A stretch of 64,000 nt of DNA from Paenibacillus sanguinis 2301083 = DSM 16941 (GTDB lineage Bacteria > Bacillota > Bacilli > Paenibacillales > Paenibacillaceae): positions 1 through 64,000 of the forward strand of contig NZ_KB895391.1 of assembly GCF_000374825.1 (NCBI RefSeq), read 5' to 3'. Position numbers and translations under genes: made by a program. Below are positions 34,155 through 41,568 of this stretch, piece by piece. The stretch's first letter is position 1. The number at the start of each line of letters is the position of its first letter. The notes beneath the pieces were generated by a model. That model was not told the DNA's origin. It made no database searches and saw only the letters and a program-made list of their open reading frames with translations.

Positions 34155-34793
34155 TTGCCAAGTAAAATAATGATTTCTCCGTCAATCAGTGAGCAGGTGT
34201 ATCAGCACATTAAGGAGGATATTCTATCAGGCGTCTATACACCGGGGGACCGTCTGCTGGTGCTGGAGCTGGCCAACCGATTTCAAGTGAGTCAGGCTCC
34301 GGTAAGAGAAGCTTTGGAGCGTTTGAAATTTGATGAGCTGATTATCGGTTCTCCCAATAAGGGATCGGTAGTGTCTAACATATCAGCTAAGGAGATTCGG
34401 GACATTTTTGAATTACGGGAGCTGATTGAGGGCTATGCGATTCGTAAAGCATTGCCCAAGCTTGGTGAAGATGATTTTGATTATATGAAGCGTATGGTTG
34501 AGCTTATGGATGTAGCCATTCAGGAGCGAAACATGGTGGATATTCTCAAATGGGATTTAAATTTCCACGGTCACCTATACAACCGTTGTGGCAATCAGAT
34601 GACGATTGACATGTGGAAGCGGATGAAGATGAAGATGAAGCATTTTATGGCGATCTCACTCAAGATTAATACTACAGATGAAATGATCAGAGAGCATTAC
34701 GATCTGCTGGATTGCTTGAAGGCTGGCGATCCCGATGCGACGGAGCAGCGGTTCATCGCTCATATGCAGGCGTACAAGGTTCTGGCTATATAG
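34155..34793 (+). CDS. GntR-family regulator, FCD (FadR) subgroup
   Basis: 212 residues: an N-terminal winged helix (about 10-75, ISEQVYQHIKEDILSGVYTP; ELANRFQVSQAPVREALERL) and a C-terminal helical FCD ligand domain (about 85-210; EIRDIFELRELIEGYAIRK; the metal/ligand histidines in LNFHGHLYNRCG and IREHYDLLDCLKAGD). UxuR/ExuR-type FCD regulators govern hexuronate use, which fits the uxuA locus downstream. TTG start with GAGGTG about 8 nt upstream. It is followed by the AraC-type gene. Confidence 0.87.
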   Translation: MPSKIMISPSISEQVYQHIKEDILSGVYTPGDRLLVLELANRFQVSQAPVREALERLKFDELIIGSPNKGSVVSNISAKEIRDIFELRELIEGYAIRKALPKLGEDDFDYMKRMVELMDVAIQERNMVDILKWDLNFHGHLYNRCGNQMTIDMWKRMKMKMKHFMAISLKINTTDEMIREHYDLLDCLKAGDPDATEQRFIAHMQAYKVLAI

Positions 34794-34840
34794 AGGCAGG
34801 CTCAATTGATGACATTGCGTTCAAACGGGGGGATTTCCTG

Positions 34841-36019
34841 GTGGACATTAATCAGCTTAGTGAATTCAGTATAGAGATTCAGCGTATGATAAGTCAACGC
34901 TTTCTTGCTGATTTGTTAGGAAAAACGGCTTGGGAAGGGCTGCGTCTGGTAAACAACAGGGATATATTTTGCATTCCCGAGCCCTGCCGCAGCGATGTGG
35001 CCATCGCGCTAATTGATACCCATGCTTCGACTCGTCGATCCTATGAGGATAATTCAATTCGTCAGGCTGCCTATACCTATTTGCAGGAGCAATATGGTCA
35101 TCGGCATGTGCTCTTGCGTACAGAGGAAGGCATGATGATCTGCTTGTTCCCCTCCTCTGATCGTTTGCTGTGGACAAATATTTATGAAGAACTCCGGCTT
35201 CGCTTCCCCCTGCCTCTCAGCATCGGTGTAGGGCTTGGCTGTGAGGACCTATCCTCAATACGCGAATCCTATGACCAGGCGCTGCAAGTGCTGCGTGAGA
35301 AGTTCATCAAAGGCTTTGGAGTTTACTATTATAATACTCAGCTTAACTACAACCAGCAGGCTGAATATCCAAGCGCGTCCGAGAAAGCTATACTTGAACA
35401 ATTTTTCAACCATGATTGCGATCCGGAGGCGATCATCTCCCAAGTACACTCCTTCTACAGTACATTATACAAGGGGGGTGTGCTAGAGGTAGAAACGGTC
35501 TACTCCGTGACGTTGCGGCTGCTGGTGTCAATTGAGCAAAGCGTCTACGGAACGCTCAAATCCGAAGCCTTTCCGGGCCTTCCGTTGTTTGATATTACCC
35601 AGGCTGGCCTATTGACGGAACTCGAAGCCCGGGTCACTGAACTTATCCTGAAGCTTCACCAAATCTACACGCAATGGAAGCCTCAGAATGATCAGGATAT
35701 CGTGAATCAGGCCATCTTATACATGAAGAATGACTTGGCGGGCGCAACACTGCAAAATATCGGCTCCAAGGTGTTTGTGACACCAAACTATTTGAGCCTC
35801 CTGTTTAAGAATCGCACAGGCAAAACCTTTATCGACACCTTGACGGATTTGAGGATGGAGGAGGCCAAGCGGCAAATCAGGACCTCGCACAGGCGGTATG
35901 CCGAGATATCACGGCTGGTGGGATATCAGGACCCGCGCTATTTCGGCAAGCTGTTCAAACAAAGGGTAGGGATGACGCCCAGTGAATATAAGGAGCAGTT
36001 TATGGCTGCTTATGCTTGA
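34841..36019 (+). CDS. AraC-family regulator, YesN-like, cytoplasmic
   Basis: About 392 residues from the GTG at 34841, chosen because GGGGGG lies 8 nt before it; the frame stays open back into the GntR gene. The N-terminal ~280 residues hold a regulatory domain like the middle part of YesN proteins (LPLSIGVGLGCEDLSSIRESYDQALQVL). The C-terminal AraC HTH pair is at about 290-390 (GATLQNIGSKVFVTPNYLSLLF; YAEISRLVGYQDPRYFGKLF). There is no receiver domain. It probably co-controls the hexuronate-type transporter with the GntR protein. Confidence 0.82.
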   Translation: MDINQLSEFSIEIQRMISQRFLADLLGKTAWEGLRLVNNRDIFCIPEPCRSDVAIALIDTHASTRRSYEDNSIRQAAYTYLQEQYGHRHVLLRTEEGMMICLFPSSDRLLWTNIYEELRLRFPLPLSIGVGLGCEDLSSIRESYDQALQVLREKFIKGFGVYYYNTQLNYNQQAEYPSASEKAILEQFFNHDCDPEAIISQVHSFYSTLYKGGVLEVETVYSVTLRLLVSIEQSVYGTLKSEAFPGLPLFDITQAGLLTELEARVTELILKLHQIYTQWKPQNDQDIVNQAILYMKNDLAGATLQNIGSKVFVTPNYLSLLFKNRTGKTFIDTLTDLRMEEAKRQIRTSHRRYAEISRLVGYQDPRYFGKLFKQRVGMTPSEYKEQFMAAYA

Positions 36020-36025
36020 GCATGG

Positions 36026-36052
36026 AGGACCGGATTATTTTTCCGGTCCTTT
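36026..36052. terminator. Intrinsic terminator between convergent genes
   Basis: AGGACCGG (36026-36033) with CCGGTCCT (36043-36050), then TTGTTTG on the plus strand. It lies between the AraC gene and the leftward RraA-like gene. Confidence 0.75.
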
Positions 36053-36070
36053 GTTTGCATGTCCTTTTGA

Positions 36071-36973
36071 CTATTCTCTGACCCGCGGGCCTTGATTCGG
36101 CTGAGCCTCTTGCTCACGAGCCTCCTTCAGCTCCTGCTCCCAGCTCAGATGACTATAATTGCGAGCTTGCTCGTCCGCAGCAAACCACTCCAGGAAATCA
36201 TTCCAGATCGGTACAGTCCAAGGGGAATCGATTTGCGCCGTGGTATAGGTACCGTCACGCAAGCGGCTAAAGCCAAAAATATCTCGGACCTGCGATTTTT
36301 CTGCATCAATGACCATCTGCTCGGCCAGATGTGGCGGAATGAAGATAACTCCTTCAGGGGTGCCAAATACAATATCTCCCGGGAGGCAAATCGCGTTGCC
36401 AATCCGACATGGCACGTTCATCCCGCTCATAACCACATCGCCAATAGCGGTAGGATCATAACCCCGGTAATACACATTGATATCTGTGATCTGCTCGACT
36501 TGGGCATTATCCCGAATTCCCCCCCAGATTACGGCTCCGCCTTGCTTGGTACGGGTCGAGATCGCTGTGCACAGGTTGCCTCCCACATAAGTCCCCAAAT
36601 GAATCTTATCAAACATGTCGACAACGACGATATCATTCTCTTCAAGTACATCAATTACCCACTGGTTATAAAAACCGCTGCGTCCTTCCTCGGCTCCTAC
36701 AGCAAGCAAATTTTCATGAAGATCAGGACGGGTAGGCACCATGACGGCTGTGACGGCCCGGCCTACCATAATTTGCTTCGGATGAATGATCTTGAAGCCC
36801 CCTTCAAACTGGAAGCGATATTGGTTGTTCCAGAGCGGTCCCCAGGCCTCCTCCATGGTCAGCCTCTTGATACGCTTCAATATGTCGTCGGATACTTTTG
36901 GCCTGCCATTCTCATAGCGTTCCCCGGTCCATTTTGCAGTCCACTTCAAAATGTCTTCTTTACGGTCAAACAT
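36071..36973 (-). CDS. RraA-family protein (class II aldolase/demethylmenaquinone-methyltransferase-like fold)
   Basis: About 300 residues, longer than RNase-E regulator RraA (~160), so of the larger RraA-like group. The core is VGRAVTAVMVPTRPD, then NDIVVVDMFDKIHLGTYVGGN, the Gly-Arg-Asp segment GGAVIWGGIRDNAQVEQI, and PGDIVFGTPEGVIFIPPHLAE. Related proteins are pyruvate-type aldolases or decarboxylases on hydroxy-keto acids. Without RNase E as partner in Firmicutes, a role in sugar-acid breakdown is more likely. ATG with AAGGTGG upstream. It is divergent from the transporter operon. Confidence 0.8.
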   Translation of the reverse strand: MFDRKEDILKWTAKWTGERYENGRPKVSDDILKRIKRLTMEEAWGPLWNNQYRFQFEGGFKIIHPKQIMVGRAVTAVMVPTRPDLHENLLAVGAEEGRSGFYNQWVIDVLEENDIVVVDMFDKIHLGTYVGGNLCTAISTRTKQGGAVIWGGIRDNAQVEQITDINVYYRGYDPTAIGDVVMSGMNVPCRIGNAICLPGDIVFGTPEGVIFIPPHLAEQMVIDAEKSQVRDIFGFSRLRDGTYTTAQIDSPWTVPIWNDFLEWFAADEQARNYSHLSWEQELKEAREQEAQPNQGPRVRE

Positions 36974-37280
36974 AATATCCACCTTTCCAGAACAATATGA
37001 TATGGGTGTTCCTCACCATCATAACGAGCGGGTAACGGCAGGTCTATCCGCAGAACTTATACTCTTTGAAGAGCAAAAACATAAAAAGCCCCCTCATTCT
37101 TACAAAATAAAGTCAAATATAAATATTATGTAAAATTTAATGATAACGCTGTCATAAGTAGTGTAAAATCATCGTCTTCCATCATATATTTGTCTGCTAT
37201 GAAGGCTTTACACCGGGTGATATATTTATTGGCAAGTAGCGCTGCATAACCAACAAAAGGAATTGAGGTGTTGATCTTGG
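36974..37280. other. Divergent control region between rraA-like gene and transporter operon
   Basis: AT-rich. Contains a cre-like TGATAACGCTGTCA at 37141-37154. No tRNA, ORF or hairpin of note. The ribosome-binding site GAGGTG for the first permease is at about 37265. Confidence 0.5.
37141..37154 (+). promoter_or_regulatory. Putative cre (CcpA) site
   Basis: TGATAACGCTGTCA fits the looser cre form TGWNANCGNTNWCA fully. It lies 127 bp before the first permease start and probably near the promoter of the uxuA transporter operon. Confidence 0.55.
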
Positions 37281-38159
37281 ATGAATAAAAATAATAATAT
37301 CGCTGGCTATTTGTTCATCTCTCCATGGCTGCTTGGTTTCCTTCTGTTATCACTTTGGCCCATCCTGCAATCCTTCTATTTGTCTTTCACGGACTATTCA
37401 CTGCTGGAGGCACCGCAGTGGGTTGGGCTGGATAATTACCGCGGCATCTTTGGAGATTCTTTATTTTACAAATCACTAGCGGTCACCTTTACCTTTGTTT
37501 TTGTATCCGTCCCGCTGAAGCTGGCCTTTTCTCTGCTTGTGGCGATGCTGCTGAATGGAAACCTTCGGGGCATGAATCTTTATCGTACAGCCTTCTATTT
37601 TCCTTCCTTAATCGGGGGCAGCATTGCCGTATCTGTTCTGTGGCGAAATATGTTTGGCATGGACGGGTACGTCAACAAGCTCTTGAGCTGGATCGGCATT
37701 GAAGGCATCGGCTGGATTTCCCATCCGGATACCGCGTTAAGCACCTTGATTTTGCTGAATGTGTGGCAATTCGGATCAACGATGGTCATTTTCCTGGCCG
37801 GTTTGAAGCAGATTCCTCGAGAGCTGTATGAATCAGCCAATGTGGACGGTGCTAATGCCTTTCGACGGTTTTTCAGCATTACACTGCCGATGCTGTCCCC
37901 GGTTATGTTCTTTAACCTGATTCTCGGGATGATTAACTCTTTTCAAATGTTCACCTCGGCCTTCATCATTACCAAGGGAGGCCCGGCTAATGCAACCTAT
38001 ACCTATGCGTTATTTCTTTATGAAAAGGCTTTCGATCAGTTCCAGATGGGTTATGCCTCCGCATTGGCCTGGATTTTGCTCATCATTATTGCTGTCTTTA
38101 CGTTAATTAACTTTATGTTTTCCAAGCACTGGGTGTTTTACGAATCGGAGGGTCGATAA
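37281..38159 (+). CDS. Sugar ABC transporter permease (MalF/UgpA type)
   Basis: 292 residues, about six spans (GYLFISPWLLGFLLLSLWPILQSF first), with the short periplasmic-side opening WVGLDNYRGIFGDSLF typical of CUT1 permeases. EAA loop LYESANVDGANAFRRFFSITLP. It is the first gene of the operon, and its stop codon abuts the next start directly. Works with the neighbouring permease and lipoprotein; the ATPase is absent. Confidence 0.88.
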   Translation: MNKNNNIAGYLFISPWLLGFLLLSLWPILQSFYLSFTDYSLLEAPQWVGLDNYRGIFGDSLFYKSLAVTFTFVFVSVPLKLAFSLLVAMLLNGNLRGMNLYRTAFYFPSLIGGSIAVSVLWRNMFGMDGYVNKLLSWIGIEGIGWISHPDTALSTLILLNVWQFGSTMVIFLAGLKQIPRELYESANVDGANAFRRFFSITLPMLSPVMFFNLILGMINSFQMFTSAFIITKGGPANATYTYALFLYEKAFDQFQMGYASALAWILLIIIAVFTLINFMFSKHWVFYESEGR

Positions 38160-38999
38160 ATGCTTCAGTCCAAGCCTCTCTTCAAAAGCACGATAACACA
38201 TATAGTGATGATCGCGGCCTCTCTACTGATGCTGTATCCTGTTTTTTGGTGGATTGGCGCTTCGCTAAAAGATGCATCAGAGATGGGGCTGGCAACGATC
38301 TGGCCCAAGCAGCCAATTTGGGACAATTACATCAAAGGCTGGCATTTTTCTCGCGACTATACCTTTGCTACCTTTTTCAAGAACACATTATGGATGGAGC
38401 TATGGAATGTCATTGGCGCTATTATTAGCAGCTCACTGGTAGCCTTTGGATTTGCCAGAGTCAAGTTTGCAGGCAGCAAATTATGGTTTTCTATATTGCT
38501 GTTGACGATGATGCTGCCCGGGCAAGTAACCTTAATACCGCAATACATCCTGTATAACCGGCTTGAGCTGGTAGATAGCTATATTCCGCTTGTTTTGCCA
38601 CATTTTCTAGGCGGAGGCGCATTTTTTGTATTCCTGGTGGTGCAATTTATCCGCGGCATTCCGCGTGAGCTGGATGAGGCGGCCACGATTGACGGGAACT
38701 CTACTTTCGGCATTTATTATCGCATTATTTTACCGCTGATTGTACCGGCTTTGGTGAATGTAGCGATTTTCACCTTTATCTGGAGCTGGGATGATTTTAT
38801 GTCGCAGATTTTGTACTTGAATTCGATTCATAAATACACGGTGGGTCTGGCGCTTCGCATGTTTGTTGATCAATTCGATATCCAGTGGGGTCAACTGCTG
38901 GCGATGTCATTATTATCTGTATTGCCCTCTGCCGTGATCTTCATGTTCGCACAGAAATATTTCGTAGAAGGCATTGCTACAACGGGCATTAAAGGTTAA
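38160..38999 (+). CDS. Sugar ABC transporter permease (MalG/UgpE type)
   Basis: 279 residues, about six spans (HIVMIAASLLMLYPVFWWIGAS first). EAA loop LDEAATIDGNSTFGIYYRIILP and the usual ending FAQKYFVEGIATTGIKG. The ATG follows the previous stop with no gap, and the ribosome-binding site GGAGG lies within the previous gene. Confidence 0.88.
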   Translation: MLQSKPLFKSTITHIVMIAASLLMLYPVFWWIGASLKDASEMGLATIWPKQPIWDNYIKGWHFSRDYTFATFFKNTLWMELWNVIGAIISSSLVAFGFARVKFAGSKLWFSILLLTMMLPGQVTLIPQYILYNRLELVDSYIPLVLPHFLGGGAFFVFLVVQFIRGIPRELDEAATIDGNSTFGIYYRIILPLIVPALVNVAIFTFIWSWDDFMSQILYLNSIHKYTVGLALRMFVDQFDIQWGQLLAMSLLSVLPSAVIFMFAQKYFVEGIATTGIKG

Positions 39000-39021
39000 T
39001 TATCCAAGGGGGATGAGACAA

Positions 39022-40329
39022 ATGAAGGCAGCTTCCAAAAAGCTGACGGGTTCTATGTTCTTAGTAATTTTGGCTTTTGCTATGCTCCTTACAGCCTGCG
39101 GTGGTTCAGACAAGGCAGAGGGCGGTGATGCAGGTGGAAAAGAGAAGGGAACGGAGCTGGGGATCATGTGGTGGGGCTCTCAGGAGCGTCATGACGCGAC
39201 GCTTGAGGCGATGGACCTCTACAGCAGCGAGCATCCGAATATAACTTTCACCCCGCAGTATACCGACTGGGAGGGATACTGGAAGAAGCTTCCTACCCTT
39301 GCAGCTTCACAATCCTTGCCTGATATATTACAAATGGATGCCGCGTATATGCAGGAATATGCCAGCCGCAATGTCCTGGCGGAGCTGTCGGACAGCGATT
39401 TGGCAGAAATTATCGATAAGGATTTGCTTGAGCTGTCCAAAATTAACGGTAAGCTGTATGGCATCCCGCTTAGCTACAATGGAACAGGGCTTGCGTATAA
39501 CAAGACGGAGCTGGAGGAGGCCGGAATTACCTTGCCGGTAAAGGATTGGACTTGGGAACAGTTCTTCGAGTTTGCACTAGAGGCCCGAGAGAAGCTGCCG
39601 GACGGAAAATATGGAATCGGGGATTATACACCGATTTGGGATTGGTATCAGGCTTATCAAATGTCCTACGACAAAGGGCCCTTGTTTAAAAACGGAACGG
39701 AGCTGAATATTGATAAAGAGCTGTGGTTCAAATTTCAGCAAACTTACGCTGATTTCCGTGAGCAAAACGTAGTTCCAGACCCGCAAACTATGCTGTCTTT
39801 GGTAGAGAATGATCCGGTGACAGATCCGATTGTATCCGGCAAAATTATGACCCGGGGTGTGCCCGTCGGCTCGGTGGGGGCCTTGAACAGCATGATGCCC
39901 GGCAAGCTGGCGCTTGTCAACAATCCGGTAGGTCCGGCCGGGGGAGGTTGGGCCCAATCGACCATGTATTGGTCGCTGAGTGCCAATTCCGACAACAAGG
40001 AGCAATCGCTGGAATTTCTCAAATGGCTGGTGAACGATCTTGAATCTGGCAAGCTGCTAAAAACAACTCGCGGTATTCCGATTAATGAAAGCGTATTCGA
40101 TGCAATCAAGGGCGAGCTTACGGAAGGTGAGCTTATGGGGGTTGAGCTGTACGACATAGCTATTGATAAGGCCTTGCCATTCTCCCCGGCTCCATCCGGC
40201 TGGTCGGATTTTATCAAGACCTATGAGGATACCATGACAGAGGTTATGTTTAATAAGATTTCATTGGAAAAGGCATACGAAATTATTGTTAAAAAGGGAG
40301 AGGAAACGACGAAAAGCTTGTCCAGATAA
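39022..40329 (+). CDS. ABC transporter sugar-binding lipoprotein
   Basis: 435 residues. Signal peptide with lipobox AMLLTACGGS (Cys at about 26), an acidic/Gly linker, then a group-1 substrate-binding domain (LGIMWWGSQERHDATLEAMDLY; GIPLSYNGTGLAYNKTELEEAG; EFLKWLVNDLESGKLLKTTRGIP). AAGGGGGA lies about 7 nt before the ATG. The paired mannonate dehydratase hints at a uronic-acid-containing sugar as ligand; not provable here. Confidence 0.9.
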   Translation: MKAASKKLTGSMFLVILAFAMLLTACGGSDKAEGGDAGGKEKGTELGIMWWGSQERHDATLEAMDLYSSEHPNITFTPQYTDWEGYWKKLPTLAASQSLPDILQMDAAYMQEYASRNVLAELSDSDLAEIIDKDLLELSKINGKLYGIPLSYNGTGLAYNKTELEEAGITLPVKDWTWEQFFEFALEAREKLPDGKYGIGDYTPIWDWYQAYQMSYDKGPLFKNGTELNIDKELWFKFQQTYADFREQNVVPDPQTMLSLVENDPVTDPIVSGKIMTRGVPVGSVGALNSMMPGKLALVNNPVGPAGGGWAQSTMYWSLSANSDNKEQSLEFLKWLVNDLESGKLLKTTRGIPINESVFDAIKGELTEGELMGVELYDIAIDKALPFSPAPSGWSDFIKTYEDTMTEVMFNKISLEKAYEIIVKKGEETTKSLSR

Positions 40330-40342
40330 GGAGCTGAAGAGA

Positions 40343-41326
40343 ATGCAGGTGGCAGAGGCTTATTTTTTCCATGATTATGAATGCGAATTATGGTCTTTGG
40401 CTAAACAGATGGGGATTACTGACGCTGTAGTTCCGCTGACTTCATTAACTGAGGGGAATGCCTGGGAATACGATAACCTGGCCCGGATTCAGCAAATGTA
40501 TGCGAAAGGGGGGCTGCGGGTAACCGTTATTGAAAGCATGCCGCCTTCCAACAAGATCAAGCTTGGCTTGCCGGGAAGAGATGAGGAAATCGCTTATTTC
40601 CAGACTTTAATTAGAGGGATGGGCAAGCTGGGGATACCGGTGCTTTGCTATAATTTTATGGCCGAATTTGGTTGGTTTCGTTCGGCCTTGGATATACCCA
40701 CTCGCGGCGGAGCTCTGGTATCGGGCTACGATCACAAGCAAATGGAACAGGAGCCGCTGACCGCACATGGACATGTAAGCGAAGAGACGTTGTGGAGCAA
40801 TCTTCAGTATTTTATGGAACGGGTCGTTCCCGTTGCGGAAGAGGCCAAGGTTAAGCTGGCGCTGCATCCTGATGATCCTCCGATCTCGCCTATTCGCGGC
40901 ATTTCAAGAATATTGCGCAATGCTGATGCGCTGCAGCGGGCGATTGATCTGGTGCCCAGCCCCTATAATGGGATTACCTTTTGTCAAGGCACGCTGGCTA
41001 CAGCGGGTGATGATATTCCCAAGGCGATTCGGCAATTTGGCAGGCAGGATAAAATATTTTTTGTGCATTTTCGCGATGTTAGCGGAACTGCGGACAAGTT
41101 TCATGAGACCTTTCATGATGACGGCAAGACCGATATGTTTGCAGCGATGAAAACCTACTATGAAATCGGATATAACGGACCGGTCCGTGCGGATCATGTA
41201 CCGACGATGGCTGGAGAGAAAAATGAATTTCCCGGCTATGAAATCATGGGGCGCTTATTCGGCAACGGGTATATGCTCGGGCTGATGGAGGCTGCAGGTT
41301 ATAAACGATATGGCATAAGCTGGTGA
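40343..41326 (+). CDS. uxuA: Mannonate dehydratase
   Basis: 327 residues, TIM-barrel. Removes water from D-mannonate to give 2-keto-3-deoxygluconate in glucuronate breakdown; needs Fe2+/Mn2+. Recognised by VAEEAKVKLALHPDDPPISPIRGISRI, GITFCQGTLATAGDDIPKAI, KIFFVHFRDVSGTADKFHETFHDDGKTDM and the end PVRADHVPTMAGE. Its start follows AAGGAG, 13 nt after the lipoprotein stop, so it is in the transporter operon. UxaC, UxuB and KDG kinase are not in the window. Confidence 0.95.
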   Translation: MQVAEAYFFHDYECELWSLAKQMGITDAVVPLTSLTEGNAWEYDNLARIQQMYAKGGLRVTVIESMPPSNKIKLGLPGRDEEIAYFQTLIRGMGKLGIPVLCYNFMAEFGWFRSALDIPTRGGALVSGYDHKQMEQEPLTAHGHVSEETLWSNLQYFMERVVPVAEEAKVKLALHPDDPPISPIRGISRILRNADALQRAIDLVPSPYNGITFCQGTLATAGDDIPKAIRQFGRQDKIFFVHFRDVSGTADKFHETFHDDGKTDMFAAMKTYYEIGYNGPVRADHVPTMAGEKNEFPGYEIMGRLFGNGYMLGLMEAAGYKRYGISW

Positions 41327-41384
41327 TGTTACTGACTTGGGTCTATGGCTTACCCGATAGGGGGGCCAAGTATTGTGCTTGACA

Positions 41385-41410
41385 GGGTCGCCCCGCAATG
41401 GGGCGGCCCT
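41385..41410 (+). terminator. Terminator-like GC hairpin after uxuA
   Basis: GGGTCGCCCC (41385-41394) pairs fully (one G-U) with GGGGCGGCCC (41400-41409) across a 5-nt loop, but the T-run is poor (tattcg). The rest of 41327-41568 has no gene; it must carry the promoter of the GH65 operon. Confidence 0.6.
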
Positions 41411-41568
41411 ATTCGACTATTCCGTATGATTACACATAAGTTGCTTATTCCTGGACATTTGGAGAAGTGAGAGGGTTCGGTAAGCTGGAGGGGAGTGGCT
41501 TTGCTTATTTCACGTTGCAGCAAGCCAGGCCAAATAAGAGGGGATGAAACAGAAGGAGAGGGTGGAGC

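Noticed and set aside
36092-37000. 302-residue ORF antisense to the RraA-like gene
   Set aside because: The minus-strand protein has clear RraA-fold segments and a good ribosome-binding site.
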